Below are positions 1-9,649 of a stretch of DNA of 64,000 nucleotides, in pieces. Made by a program: the position numbers and the translations under genes. The notes beneath the pieces were generated by a model. It had not been told where the DNA came from. It saw only the letters and a list, made by a program, of their open reading frames with translations, and did no database searches. Origin of the DNA: Turicibacter sanguinis (GTDB lineage: Bacteria; Bacillota_I; Bacilli_A; MOL361; Turicibacteraceae); contig NZ_CP053187.1 in NCBI RefSeq assembly GCF_013046825.1, positions 1,663,501-1,727,500 on the forward strand, in the 5' to 3' direction. The first letter of the stretch is position 1. The number at the start of each line of letters is the position of its first letter.

Positions 1-21
1 AACTTTTTTGTGTCCAAAATA

Positions 22-49
22 TTGACCTAGATCCAATTATTTGTATATA
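22..49 (+). promoter_or_regulatory. Probable sigma-A promoter
   Basis: TTGACC (22-27) and TATATA (44-49) are separated by 16 bases, just upstream of the small gene at 64. Seen by eye only. Confidence 0.45.
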
Positions 50-63
50 CAAAGGGTAATAAA

Positions 64-390
64 ATGCTTACTTCAATTAATCTAACTAATAATTTTCAAG
101 ATAATAAAATTCAATTGAGTATACCGTTAAAATTATCTACTCAAAAAATAGAAGGAAGAGATATGACTAAAGCAGAACGAGAAATGTATCGTGACTTACT
201 CATTGAACATGTACAAAAAGAGGGTATCGATCTTGATGGGAGAACAGCGTATCTTGGAACTTATTCGACACTTCTTCAACGTATCACATATCCAACAGGA
301 GAGAAGTTTTTAGAAAATTTGATTAAGTTAGCCATTCTAAAAGGACATTTTGCAAAGAATAAACACTACACTCTTCCTAATATTATATAG
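64..390 (+). CDS. Hypothetical protein, 108 aa, left of the first att site
   Basis: I do not recognise this family. The protein is 108 residues, mostly charged and probably helical, with no signal peptide or membrane segment. The ATG follows a weak ribosome site (aaaggg) and a plausible promoter at 22-49. It ends only six bases before the terminator hairpin at 396-446, which in turn precedes the att core at 489. The gene therefore occupies the position expected for the last gene of another cassette whose left part lies outside the window. No function can be proposed from the sequence. Confidence 0.6.
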   Translation: MLTSINLTNNFQDNKIQLSIPLKLSTQKIEGRDMTKAEREMYRDLLIEHVQKEGIDLDGRTAYLGTYSTLLQRITYPTGEKFLENLIKLAILKGHFAKNKHYTLPNII

Positions 391-395
391 AAATA

Positions 396-446
396 AAAAA
401 CCATTATCTCAAATCAGATTAAATCTGAACTCAGATAATGGTTTTT
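396..446. terminator. Bidirectional terminator, ssrA type, att-proximal
   Basis: A long hairpin has arms AAAAACCATTATCT and AGATAATGGTTTTT, with an inner CAGATT/AATCTG stem and T-runs on both strands. It is nearly identical to the hairpin at 35277-35338, which serves as the downstream terminator of ssrA. It lies 43 bases from the att core at 489. Confidence 0.85.
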
Positions 447-474
447 GTTTTGTTCAATTTCCTGTAACAGTTGC

Positions 475-525
475 GGACGTGGATTTCATGGTGGAGATGG
501 GGCGTTCCGGTTAGTATCCACGTCC
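475..525. other. Attachment site 1 (left boundary of cassette A)
   Basis: The core tggtggagatgggg (489-502) equals the 3' end of ssrA on the + strand. It lies inside a 51-bp site with perfect 9-bp inverted arms, ggacgtgga (475-483) and tccacgtcc (517-525), centred on base 500. From 489 to 525 it is identical to 9664-9700. Upstream of the core, about 100 bp resemble the DNA beside the ssrA copy. This size and symmetry suit a serine-recombinase site. Which recombinase uses it is an inference. Confidence 0.8.
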
Positions 526-540
526 CGAATTGTAATTAAG

Positions 541-570
541 TTCAAATTATAAGGTAATTTATGCTAAAAT
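541..570 (+). promoter_or_regulatory. Probable promoter of mcrBC
   Basis: TTCAAA (541-546) and TAAAAT (565-570) are separated by 18 bases, with an extended -10 (TGC before TAAAAT). It sits between att site 1 and mcrB, so the operon carries its own promoter right at the cassette end. Confidence 0.4.
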
Positions 571-602
571 TATGATAGGAAATTAATTGAAAGGGTGAAA
601 AT

Positions 603-2357
603 ATGGGGGTCTCTAGTGAAAATATTCAAACTGTAATAGATTATTTAAATAGATATCAAGGAAAGCAGTATGTTGTTTCAAATAAACTAAAAACTAGTGA
701 ACAGAAAATAGAAATGCTTGAATTTAAGAAAAATGGCCAAGAGGCTGTAGATTTACTACACTCGATTGCAAATACTGTACGAGAATCAGCATTACCTAAT
801 TATGAGATAGTAACTAATAAGCGTTGGTTTAATGCGGCCCAAAAAGGATTAACTTATTTTTGGATTGAATATAAGAAAACTGGTTATAAAGACAGTAAGT
901 CTAGTATCTCACTATTTATTTCAGTAGAACAAGGATGTTCATCTCCGGTATTTTTAGCTGTAGAAGCAAAAGATAATAAATGTAGCGAACTTGATTATAA
1001 AAAGCATAACCGGTTAGTATATAAGGAACTAGAATCTTCTAATCTATATCTCGCATTAAAGTATAAAAAAGATGCTACTCATTATATTACAAATCTTTCA
1101 AGGGAAGAAGTTATCGAAGAGTATGAAAAAGGAAAATTAGACAAGGTAAGATTGCAGTTAGATATTAAAGCTCCGTATGATAATTTACTAAAGAGATTAG
1201 AAGAAGGGGTTAAAGAGTTAGAACCCTATTATTTGGAAGCTATTTCGGATTTTGATGAAGAAAATGACGGTATTAATGAAGGTGATTCAAAATATAATGT
1301 CAAAATAGAAGGTTTTTATCCCAAAAACATGATTTTATATGGGCCACCGGGTACTGGAAAAACATATCACACTATTTATTACTCAGTGGGAATTATTGAA
1401 GGGAAATCTTATGATGTTATTGTACAAGAGCCATATGAAGATGTTTTACAACGATATACTTATTATAATCAAAATGGTCAGGTCATGTTTACTACTTTCC
1501 ATCAATCTTATGGATATGAAGAATTTATCGAAGGAATCAAACCAAAGTTAATAAATTCTAATTTAGGGAGTAAAGGTCAAGATACGAAAGATGATAATTT
1601 ATTGTACACATTAGAACCAGGAAAATTTAAGATGTTTTGTAAACGTGCACTAGGTTATATGGATAATGAACAAGATGAAACTAAAAATTTTGTTTTTATT
1701 ATTGATGAAATTAACCGCGGGAATATTTCTAAAATATTTGGTGAATTAATTACACTAATTGAAGCAAGTAAACGATTAGGTGAAAAGGAAGAAATGACAT
1801 TGCAACTTCCATATTCAGAAGAAGCGTTTGGAGTTCCGAATAATGTGTATATAATAGGAACAATGAATACAGCAGATCGATCTATCGCACTAATGGATAC
1901 AGCACTTCGAAGACGATTCAATTTTATAGAGATGATGCCTACCCCACAAGTACTTGAGAAAATAGATCAGGATATAATGCAGGGAATTAGTGTTTCTAAG
2001 ATATTGGAGGTAATGAATCACCGAATTGCAGTATTGTATGATAGAGAACATACAATCGGACATGCATATTTTGCTAGTTTAATTGAAGAACCATCAGTAA
2101 AGAAATTAGCCGAAATTTTTAAAAATTCAATCATCCCATTATTACAAGAATATTTTTATGAGGATTATGAGAAGATTCAATTAGTTTTAGGAGATAATGC
2201 AAAATCTGATAATCAATATAAGTTTATAGTTGATAGAAAGTTAAATGTAAGTGAAATTTTTAAAGGTCATATCGATGTAGACATAGCTGAAAAAGATTAT
2301 AAAATTCAGAGTCAAGCTTTTTCATTAGCCCAAAGCTATATTGAAATTTATAGGTAA
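603..2357 (+). CDS. mcrB: McrB-type GTPase of an McrBC modification-dependent restriction system
   Basis: This is the GTP-driven motor subunit that recognises methylated or otherwise modified DNA and activates McrC. The N-terminal part (about residues 1-230) is a specificity domain. The AAA+ core shows Walker A GPPGTGKT near residue 247, Walker B DEINRG near 368, and the McrB signature MNTADRS near 420 followed by an arginine-rich LRRRF. Its first 50 residues resemble the C-terminal tail of the EVE protein at 29503-30114. It is the first gene of cassette A, only 78 bp from the att arm, and lies 3 bp upstream of mcrC in one operon. The start follows AAAGGGTG. Confidence 0.93.
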   Translation: MGVSSENIQTVIDYLNRYQGKQYVVSNKLKTSEQKIEMLEFKKNGQEAVDLLHSIANTVRESALPNYEIVTNKRWFNAAQKGLTYFWIEYKKTGYKDSKSSISLFISVEQGCSSPVFLAVEAKDNKCSELDYKKHNRLVYKELESSNLYLALKYKKDATHYITNLSREEVIEEYEKGKLDKVRLQLDIKAPYDNLLKRLEEGVKELEPYYLEAISDFDEENDGINEGDSKYNVKIEGFYPKNMILYGPPGTGKTYHTIYYSVGIIEGKSYDVIVQEPYEDVLQRYTYYNQNGQVMFTTFHQSYGYEEFIEGIKPKLINSNLGSKGQDTKDDNLLYTLEPGKFKMFCKRALGYMDNEQDETKNFVFIIDEINRGNISKIFGELITLIEASKRLGEKEEMTLQLPYSEEAFGVPNNVYIIGTMNTADRSIALMDTALRRRFNFIEMMPTPQVLEKIDQDIMQGISVSKILEVMNHRIAVLYDREHTIGHAYFASLIEEPSVKKLAEIFKNSIIPLLQEYFYEDYEKIQLVLGDNAKSDNQYKFIVDRKLNVSEIFKGHIDVDIAEKDYKIQSQAFSLAQSYIEIYR

Positions 2358-2360
2358 CAG

Positions 2361-3656
2361 GTGATGATTGTGAGTAAAGTTATAGAGGTAAAGGAATTTG
2401 ATATTATAACCTGTAACCCTGTATATAGAGATAGTTCAGTGATCTATGTAGATAAATCGATTTTTGATGATTTAGAAAACTTTATTCTAACTCTTTATCA
2501 ACAGGAACAGGAGAATACTAATTTTTTTAATATAATGATGAAGAAAAATATTGGGAAAGTTATTCAGGTTAAGAATTATGTAGGATTAATTCAATTAGAT
2601 TGTGGATATCAAATTCAGGTACTTCCAAAAGTAATAACTCATGATACTGAGCTAATCAAAAAAACATTTATTCGGATGTTACAATCGTTAAAGAATTTTC
2701 CTTGTCAACATTTTAATGCAGCTAATTTACGAGTTGAACAAATGAGTATTTATGAAATCTTTATTACTATGTATATCCAAGAGTTAAACTTACTGTTAAA
2801 AAAAGGTCTTAAATCATCTTATTTAAATATAGAGAATAATCAAAATTATTATAAAGGTAAATTGTTGATAAATGAACATATTAAAAATAATTTAGTAAGT
2901 AAGCATCAGTTCTATGTGTCCTATGATGAATTTGAGATTAATCGACCAGAGAATAGACTGATTAAGTCTACTCTAATGAAATTAGGTAAAGAATCTACTA
3001 GTCATAAAAATAAAAAGGAATTAATGCAGTTATTGCTTCAATTTGATGCAGTTTCACCATCTAAATGTTATAGTAGTGATTTTTCAAATATTAAGCTAGA
3101 TAGAACAACAAAGCTATATTCTAATTTAATGGAATGGTCTAAAGTATTTTTAATGAATAAAAGTTTTTCAACATTTTCAGGGGAAAATAACATGCAATCT
3201 TTATTGTTTCCTATGGAAAAACTATTTGAATCCTATGTAGCTCAACAGTTGAAAAAAGTACTGTGGGATTTACCATGGGACATCGATGTTCAAGCAAATG
3301 GATATTATTTATTTGATCGCCCTAAGAAATTTGCTTTAAGGCCTGATATTGTGATTACTAAAAAGTGCGGTCAAAAAATAATATTAGACACTAAGTGGAA
3401 AATATTAACGAATGATTCAAGACGAAATTACGGAATTTCACAATCAGATATGTATCAGATGTATGCTTACTCCAAAAAGTATGAAGCACTTAATATGAAT
3501 CCTGAAATATGGTTACTGTATCCATTGACTGAAGAGGGTAAAGAATTAACAAATATTGAGTATATAAGTAATGATGGTGTAAGTGTTCATGTGTTCTTTG
3601 TGGATATAGTTAATATCGTTCAATCCCTGAATGCTCTTAGGGAATTATTGTTGTAA
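2361..3656 (+). CDS. mcrC: McrC nuclease subunit of McrBC
   Basis: This is the endonuclease partner of McrB, 431 residues long. The C-terminal PD-(D/E)XK nuclease core is visible as RPDIVI near residue 327 and LDTKWK near 342, the latter giving the (D/E)-X-K pair. The N-terminal half is the McrB-binding region. The gene begins three bases after the mcrB stop with a GGTG just upstream, so translation is probably coupled. Length and order match known mcrBC operons. McrBC cleaves between distant modified sites, so it restricts modified phage DNA and acts as a counterpart to the type ISP enzyme next door. Confidence 0.92.
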   Translation: MMIVSKVIEVKEFDIITCNPVYRDSSVIYVDKSIFDDLENFILTLYQQEQENTNFFNIMMKKNIGKVIQVKNYVGLIQLDCGYQIQVLPKVITHDTELIKKTFIRMLQSLKNFPCQHFNAANLRVEQMSIYEIFITMYIQELNLLLKKGLKSSYLNIENNQNYYKGKLLINEHIKNNLVSKHQFYVSYDEFEINRPENRLIKSTLMKLGKESTSHKNKKELMQLLLQFDAVSPSKCYSSDFSNIKLDRTTKLYSNLMEWSKVFLMNKSFSTFSGENNMQSLLFPMEKLFESYVAQQLKKVLWDLPWDIDVQANGYYLFDRPKKFALRPDIVITKKCGQKIILDTKWKILTNDSRRNYGISQSDMYQMYAYSKKYEALNMNPEIWLLYPLTEEGKELTNIEYISNDGVSVHVFFVDIVNIVQSLNALRELLL

Positions 3657-3960
3657 ATATCAGAAGGTTATGTAAACTCAACATAATAGATCATTATATT
3701 GAGAAAAGTTAGATAAATTTCAAGAAATTAGGATAAATCCTAGTTTCTTTTTTTGTTAAAAGGAAGTAGTAGATAGAAGTCATTGTTAGATGTACGAGCC
3801 TGTATAAAGTTCTTATATTTCTATTAGGATTTGTAGAATTTAGAGAAATAAATAAGGTATAATTATTGAGTAAAATCTTAATTTGATCAAGGTAACAAAA
3901 TCAGTTTTATTTAATTTTATATAAGAGTTTATTTTATTAAATAGTGAGGTTATAAGTGTT
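3657..3960. other. Intergenic region, 304 bp
   Basis: It holds the mcrBC terminator at 3721-3755 and a TATAAT at 3858-3863 that could be the -10 box for the type ISP gene (the -35 is poor). I see no other gene or repeat in it. Confidence 0.5.
3721..3755 (+). terminator. Terminator after mcrBC
   Basis: The hairpin AAGAAAtTAGGA-taaa-TCCTAgTTTCTT is followed by a run of T. Confidence 0.7.
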
Positions 3961-6900
3961 ATGGAAACGCAAGTAGATTATAAAGTAAGAAGTAGCTTTG
4001 ATAGTATTATTCAAAGTTTAGAAACAGAAAATATGACACAACGTGATCGAGGAACCTTATTTGAAGCAGTAGTTACTGGATATTTAAAAAATGAGCCAAT
4101 GTATTCACGTTTATTTGATGAGGTTTGGATGTTAAAGGATGTTCCCGAAGCATATCAAATTCCTAAAAAAGATACGGGTGTCGATTTAGTAGCAAGAAAT
4201 CGTGATACTGGTGATTTGGTTGCGATTCAATGTAAGTATTATTCAAAAGATACAACGATTCAAAAATCGCATATTGATTCGTTTTTAAATGAGATAGGAA
4301 AGAGTTATTATGCTGAGGGGATTGTTGTTTCATCTACGGATAAATGGAGTAATAATGCAGAAGAGGCATTGTTGAATCGTGATAAAAATATTGCCCGTAT
4401 TGGATTATCACAGCTAAGGGATAGTGAGATTGATTGGACAATGTTTTCTTTAAAATCCCCTAAAAAGATTCAGTTGAAGTCACCAAAGAAACCACGTTTT
4501 CATCAAGTGCCTGCCATTGAAGCGGTGGTTAATGGATTTAAGGAAGCTGATCGTGGGAAGTTGATTATGGCACCAGGTACGGGGAAAACATATACGTCTA
4601 TGGTAATTGCAGAAAAGATGGCTGAGGAAAAAGAGGGGTCATTTAGAGTTTTATATTTAGTACCAAGTATTCAATTATTATCTCAATCATTACGTGGTTG
4701 GACAGCTGATTCTAAATATCGTCAGGATATGAATACATTTGCCGTTTGTTCAGACCGTAAGGTAACAAAACAAAACGGAGAAAATGAATTTGGAGATATT
4801 GCTGCTACTGACTTAGGGTATCCAGCGACAACGGATTACCATAAATTGTTAGAACGTAAGAAAGAGATTGATTCACAAGAGAATCCAAGTAAATTCCTTG
4901 TTGTTTTTTCAACGTACCAATCGATTGATGTTATTATTGCAGCACAAAAAAATGGATTTTATGAATTTGATTTAGTGATTTGTGATGAAGCACATCGTAC
5001 AACAGGGGTAACGGCACCAGGAAATGAGGAAAGCCCATTTGTTAAGGTGCATTATGATTATAATATTAAGACTGCTAAGCGTTTATATCAAACGGCAACG
5101 CCGCGAGTTTATGGAGATGATGCACGTTCAAGAGCGGATGAAATGTCAGTCGTTGTTGCGGATATGAATGATACAGGTATTTATGGTGAGGAATTTTACC
5201 GTATTGGATTTGGTGATGCTGTAAATAAAGGGATTTTAACGGATTATCGAGTGATGGTGCTTGCGGTTGATGAAGAGTCGATTGCTAAGCAATTTCAAGA
5301 AATGTTAGCAGATGAAAAGACATCGGAACTTAAATTTAATGATGTAACTAAGATTGTCGGATGTTGGAATGGACTTGTTAAACGTAGGAGTAATTCTAAT
5401 GTTATTTCTAATAATCCTATGAAACGTGCGATTGCCTTTACTGGAACAATCAAAGAATCAAAGTTAATGAAAGAAATGTTTAGCACAGTGGTTGAACAGT
5501 ATCTTTATGAATCAAGAGATTATACCAATCCCATGCAAATTGAAATTGACCATGCGGATGGGTCAATGAATGCTTTACAAAAGAATGAAAAAATCGCCTG
5601 GTTAAAGTCGCCTGTTCCTGATAATACGTGTCGTATTTTAACGAATGCGAGGTTTTTAACAGAAGGGGTTGATGTTCCTGATTTGGATGCAGTTATGTTT
5701 TTAAAACCTCGTAAATCGAAGATTGATATTGCCCAAGCCGTTGGACGTGTGATGAGAAAAGCTGAGGGAAAACAGTACGGTTATGTAATTTTACCGATCG
5801 GGGTACCTGCAGGTGTTGAACCCGAAAATGTTTTAAGTCAAAATGATAATTATCAAGTCGTGTGGGAAGTTTTAAATGCCCTACGTTCATTAGATGAACG
5901 CTTTGACTCAATGATTAATAAATTAGAATTAAATAAAAAAAAGCCTCCACAATTAGGAGTTGTAGGGGTAGGTTCTGCTCCAACGGATGAAGAGGGTGGA
6001 TTTGAGGCAAGAGGTGAAACAGCCACTCAGTTGGCACTGGATATAGAGAATGAAAATATTTCTGATTTAGAACGAGCCATATATGGGAAAATCGTTAAAA
6101 AGGTTGGAAATGTTCGCTATTGGGAACAGTGGTCAGCAGATGTTGCCGATATAGCAAGACAACACATGATGCGAATTAGAGTCATGTTAGAGGATAAAAC
6201 GAGCGCAGCTTATCATGCATTTTCACAGTTTTTAATTGGATTACATCAGAATATCAATGATTCTATCTCAGAAGAACAAGCCATTGAAATGTTAGCTCAA
6301 CACTTGATTACAAAGCCCGTTTTTGAAGCCCTATTTGATTCATACAGTTTTGTTAATAATAACCCCGTTTCTCAATCAATGGATGCCGTATTAACAGTTA
6401 TGGATGAAAAAGGGCTTATGAAAGAGCAAGAACGCCTTGAAAAGTTCTATGAGAGTGTCCGACTACGTGCAGAGGGAATTGATAATCTGAAAGCAAAACA
6501 AGACATTATCATTCAATTATACGATAAATTTTTTAAAGTCGGATTCAGAGAAACGACAGAGCGCTTAGGAATTGTTTTTACGCCCGTTGAGGTCGTTGAT
6601 TTTATCATCCATTCGGTTGAAGATGTCTTACAAAAACATTTTGGGAAATCAATTAGTGATGAAGGAGTGCATGTTTTAGATCCGTTTACAGGAACAGGAA
6701 CGTTTATCGTGCGCTTACTTCAAAGTGGATTGATTAAAAAGGAAGATTTACTAAGAAAGTACACACAAGAATTACACGCTAATGAAATGATTCTATTAAG
6801 TTATTACATCGCCGCTATTAATATCGAAGAAACCTACCACGCTATAACCAGTGGAGAATATGTGCCATTTGAGGGAATCGTTTTAACAGATACCTTTGAA

Positions 6901-8679
6901 AGTACTGAACGAGAAAATTCATTCGAAAGCGAACTCTTTAACGAAAACAACGCTCGTTTAAAACGCCAACAACAAGAACCAATATTTGCGATTATCGGAA
7001 ACCCACCGTATTCTACCGGTCAAAATAATGAAAATGAAAATAATCAAAATAAACATTATCCTATTTTAGAACAGGAGATTACAAATACATATGCAAGAAA
7101 TTCTAGGGCAAAATTAAAGCAAAGTTTGTATGATTCATATGTTAAATCATTTAAATGGGCATCCCAGCGGATTGAAGAAAAAGGAGTCATTGGTTTTGTG
7201 ACGAATGGTTCTTTTATTGATAGTCAAAGTACAGATGGATTAAGAAAATGTTGGCATGAGGAATTTAATTATATTTATTTATTTAATTTAAGAGGAGATG
7301 CGAGAACATCGGGAGAACAAAGAAGGGCAGAGGCAGGAAATGTTTTTGGTGAGGGAACTCGAACAACTGTTGCGATTACCTTGCTTGTAAAGGATGGGTC
7401 TGATAATCATGAAATTTATTATCATGATATTGGGGATTATTTAAGTAGAGACGAAAAATTGGATATAATCTCTGATTATAAATCGATTAATAGAATACTC
7501 TGGAGTAATATAATTCCTGATAATAATAATGATTGGATTAATCAGCGAGATGAAAAATACGAAAATTATATTCCAATGGATAATGAATTAGAGAATTCTA
7601 TTTTTAAGGACAGATCTATTGGAATAAGTACTAATAGAGATATGTGGGTATATGGATTTTCTAGAAATAAAGTAAAAGAAAATACGGAATATATGGTAGA
7701 GAATTATAATAGCGAAGTTAGACGCTTAGAAGGAAAAACAGATACTCAAAAGTTAAATGAAATGAATACAGCTGATAATTTTATTAAATGGACAGATGGA
7801 TTAAAAAAAGCATTGATAGCTGAAAGGATAATTAGCGTTGATGAAAAATACCTTCAACTTAGTTATTATCGGCCTTTTACGAAAAAATGGTTATATTTCG
7901 ATAAAGCTGTTATACATAGACCACGAAAATATCACGACATTATGAGTATAAATAATGAGATTATATTTACTTCAGGAGCAGGGGCAAAACGTGATTTTTC
8001 TGCTATAATGGTAGATTTAATTCCAAATCAGGATATGAATGAGAAAGGGCAAGGATTTTATTTGAATTCACCTCAAGAGGTAGGAATATCATTTGAAAAT
8101 GAGAAATTAAATGTTAATGAGAAAATTGCTCAACAATTCCAATTAAATCAAAAAGATCTATTTTACTATACTTATGGTGTTTTACATTCATCAGCATATA
8201 GAGAAAAATACGCTAATGATTTAAGAAAAGCTTTACCTCGCATTCCCATCTTGAAAAATAAAGAGAAATATATTGAAGTGGGGCGACAGTTAGCTAATTT
8301 ACATTTGAACTATGAATCAGTTCCACCATATGAAGGGGTAGAGGTTATTTATAAAACATCTAATCCATCTTATAAAGTGACAAAAATGAAACATCCGAAA
8401 AAAGGTGTCCTCGATACAATTATCTTTAATAGTGAGATTACCATTAAAAATATTCCTGAAAAAGCCTATGAATACCTCGTTAATGGTCGATCTGCTATTG
8501 GATGGATTATGGATCAATATCAATTGAAAATCGATAAAAAATCGGGTATCACGGATGATCCTAACTTATACTCAGAAGATGAAAAATACATTTTTAATTT
8601 ACTACTAAGTATCATCAATGTTTCCGTTCAAACAGTAGAGTTAGTTAATAGCTTACCTCCTTTAGAAATTGAAGAGTAA
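3961..8679 (+). CDS. Type ISP single-polypeptide restriction-modification enzyme (LlaBIII/LlaGI-like)
   Basis: One chain combines nuclease, translocase, methyltransferase and target recognition. An Mrr-like nuclease lies at the N-terminus, with a VDLVA aspartate near residue 75 and QCK near 90. The SF2 helicase shows PGTGKT near 203, CDEAHRTTG near 341 and QAVGRVMRKA near 590. The N6-adenine methyltransferase shows DPFTGTGTF near 907 and GNPPYS near 1014. The remaining C-terminal third should hold the target recognition domain. The 1572 residues match the roughly 1570-1580 of LlaBIII and LlaGI. Such enzymes methylate one strand of an asymmetric site and cleave between head-to-head unmodified sites. 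No separate specificity gene accompanies it. The recognition sequence cannot be read from the protein. Confidence 0.93.
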   Translation: METQVDYKVRSSFDSIIQSLETENMTQRDRGTLFEAVVTGYLKNEPMYSRLFDEVWMLKDVPEAYQIPKKDTGVDLVARNRDTGDLVAIQCKYYSKDTTIQKSHIDSFLNEIGKSYYAEGIVVSSTDKWSNNAEEALLNRDKNIARIGLSQLRDSEIDWTMFSLKSPKKIQLKSPKKPRFHQVPAIEAVVNGFKEADRGKLIMAPGTGKTYTSMVIAEKMAEEKEGSFRVLYLVPSIQLLSQSLRGWTADSKYRQDMNTFAVCSDRKVTKQNGENEFGDIAATDLGYPATTDYHKLLERKKEIDSQENPSKFLVVFSTYQSIDVIIAAQKNGFYEFDLVICDEAHRTTGVTAPGNEESPFVKVHYDYNIKTAKRLYQTATPRVYGDDARSRADEMSVVVADMNDTGIYGEEFYRIGFGDAVNKGILTDYRVMVLAVDEESIAKQFQEMLADEKTSELKFNDVTKIVGCWNGLVKRRSNSNVISNNPMKRAIAFTGTIKESKLMKEMFSTVVEQYLYESRDYTNPMQIEIDHADGSMNALQKNEKIAWLKSPVPDNTCRILTNARFLTEGVDVPDLDAVMFLKPRKSKIDIAQAVGRVMRKAEGKQYGYVILPIGVPAGVEPENVLSQNDNYQVVWEVLNALRSLDERFDSMINKLELNKKKPPQLGVVGVGSAPTDEEGGFEARGETATQLALDIENENISDLERAIYGKIVKKVGNVRYWEQWSADVADIARQHMMRIRVMLEDKTSAAYHAFSQFLIGLHQNINDSISEEQAIEMLAQHLITKPVFEALFDSYSFVNNNPVSQSMDAVLTVMDEKGLMKEQERLEKFYESVRLRAEGIDNLKAKQDIIIQLYDKFFKVGFRETTERLGIVFTPVEVVDFIIHSVEDVLQKHFGKSISDEGVHVLDPFTGTGTFIVRLLQSGLIKKEDLLRKYTQELHANEMILLSYYIAAINIEETYHAITSGEYVPFEGIVLTDTFESTERENSFESELFNENNARLKRQQQEPIFAIIGNPPYSTGQNNENENNQNKHYPILEQEITNTYARNSRAKLKQSLYDSYVKSFKWASQRIEEKGVIGFVTNGSFIDSQSTDGLRKCWHEEFNYIYLFNLRGDARTSGEQRRAEAGNVFGEGTRTTVAITLLVKDGSDNHEIYYHDIGDYLSRDEKLDIISDYKSINRILWSNIIPDNNNDWINQRDEKYENYIPMDNELENSIFKDRSIGISTNRDMWVYGFSRNKVKENTEYMVENYNSEVRRLEGKTDTQKLNEMNTADNFIKWTDGLKKALIAERIISVDEKYLQLSYYRPFTKKWLYFDKAVIHRPRKYHDIMSINNEIIFTSGAGAKRDFSAIMVDLIPNQDMNEKGQGFYLNSPQEVGISFENEKLNVNEKIAQQFQLNQKDLFYYTYGVLHSSAYREKYANDLRKALPRIPILKNKEKYIEVGRQLANLHLNYESVPPYEGVEVIYKTSNPSYKVTKMKHPKKGVLDTIIFNSEITIKNIPEKAYEYLVNGRSAIGWIMDQYQLKIDKKSGITDDPNLYSEDEKYIFNLLLSIINVSVQTVELVNSLPPLEIEE

Positions 8680-8763
8680 AATCATAGCTTGGATGAAGAA
8701 TGTTTTAAACTAAATTATAAATATATATTATTCTCTTGAATAGTTACTCAGGAGGTAATATAC

Positions 8764-9213
8764 ATGTCGAATGTGGCAAAACGTATTAATATTGTATCCA
8801 TTAAAATGGTAAAGGAGTCTAGCTTCCTTTACCAAACACTTACCATTTCATCACCTAAGGATGCGTATGAAATGATTCATGAGCAACTTGAAGATTTGGA
8901 TAGAGAGCAATTCATCATTGCCTGTTTGAATACTAAGAATGAACCGACTAATATTTCAGTGGTATCAGTTGGTTCATTAAATAAGGCTATTGTGCATCCA
9001 AGAGAAGTGTTTAAGACAGCCACCCTATCGAATGCTGCTAGTATTATGGCATTTCATAATCATCCATCAGGTGAAACTACACCATCACAACAAGATATTC
9101 AATTAACCAAACGCTTATATGAAGCAGGTGAGTTACTTGGTATCAAGTTGTTAGATCATCTCATTATCGGAGATGGTTCTTTTACATCATTAAAAGAAAA
9201 AGGTTATTTATAA
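8764..9213 (+). CDS. RadC-like JAB/MPN domain protein, copy 1
   Basis: This 149-residue protein consists of the RadC-type JAB domain only. The metal-binding motif appears as HNHPSG followed by SQQD. The helix-hairpin-helix part of full-length RadC is absent. Short RadC/JAB proteins are common in restriction islands, SCC-like elements and prophages, but their biochemical role is not established and a metalloprotease or nuclease activity is only proposed. The ATG follows AGGAGGT. A near-identical paralogue lies at 19276-19725 in cassette B. A terminator follows at 9215-9250. Confidence 0.88.
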   Translation: MSNVAKRINIVSIKMVKESSFLYQTLTISSPKDAYEMIHEQLEDLDREQFIIACLNTKNEPTNISVVSVGSLNKAIVHPREVFKTATLSNAASIMAFHNHPSGETTPSQQDIQLTKRLYEAGELLGIKLLDHLIIGDGSFTSLKEKGYL

Positions 9214-9214
9214 G

Positions 9215-9250
9215 GAGCTAAGTGATACAGAAGTCGCTTAGCTCTTTTTA
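9215..9250 (+). terminator. Terminator after radC copy 1
   Basis: The hairpin GAGCTAAG...CTTAGCTC is followed by five T. It is absent from the second radC copy. Confidence 0.7.
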
Positions 9251-9281
9251 TATATCATGAATAAGAGAAGGAGAAGAGATA

Positions 9282-9509
9282 ATGAGTTATAAATTAACGA
9301 TTTGTATTACTGAAACATTGGAACGTCTGATTGAAGTAGAGGTTGATAACATTGACTGTGATCCGATTGAATATGTTAGACAACAATATCTTGATGAAGA
9401 AATCATCTTAGATGCTAATGATGCTTGGTTATCTCTTTTTTTGCTAATTTTAATAGTAATTGTGCTCATGGTGGAGGATACTGCCACCATGGATACAAGT
9501 TCATCATAA
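9282..9509 (+). CDS. DpnD/PcfM-like small protein with an altered C-terminus
   Basis: The first 47 residues match the intact paralogue at 19739-19912 almost exactly (MSYKLTICITETLERLIEVE, then EEIILDAND). This pattern, a beta-rich start followed by an EEIILD segment, resembles the DpnD/PcfM family found in restriction loci and conjugative plasmids. After LDAND the paralogue continues with the family's V-D-x-E-F ending, whereas this copy runs into an unrelated hydrophobic stretch (WLSLFLLILIVIV) and a new tail. It is probably a recombination-damaged copy that still has a good ribosome site (GGAGAAGAG). Function unknown. Confidence 0.6.
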   Translation: MSYKLTICITETLERLIEVEVDNIDCDPIEYVRQQYLDEEIILDANDAWLSLFLLILIVIVLMVEDTATMDTSSS

Positions 9510-9582
9510 GATTACATTTTATAGTAGGCTATTATATCGATGAAATGTTTTATCAAAATACTTGAAACCATTGATAATAAAC

Positions 9583-9635
9583 AAAAAAACATATCTAAAC
9601 TCAGAATCACCTTCTGTACTTAGATATGTTTTTTT
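9583..9635. terminator. Bidirectional terminator at the right end of cassette A
   Basis: A 15-bp perfect stem AAAAAAACATATCTA / TAGATATGTTTTTTT lies 29 bases before att core 2. It occupies the same position as the hairpins at 396-446 and 35277-35338 but has a different sequence. Confidence 0.85.
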
Positions 9636-9649
9636 ACTGTAAATATTGC

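Larger units (their letters stand above)
8702..9420 (+). repeat. Copy 1 of a duplicated radC-dpnD block
   Basis: DNA from about 60 bp upstream of radC through most of dpnD is nearly identical to 19214-19870, including the upstream leader and the AGGAGGT site. The two copies differ between the genes, where copy 1 has a 68-bp spacer with a terminator and copy 2 a 13-bp spacer. They also diverge after about base 9420. Confidence 0.9.
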
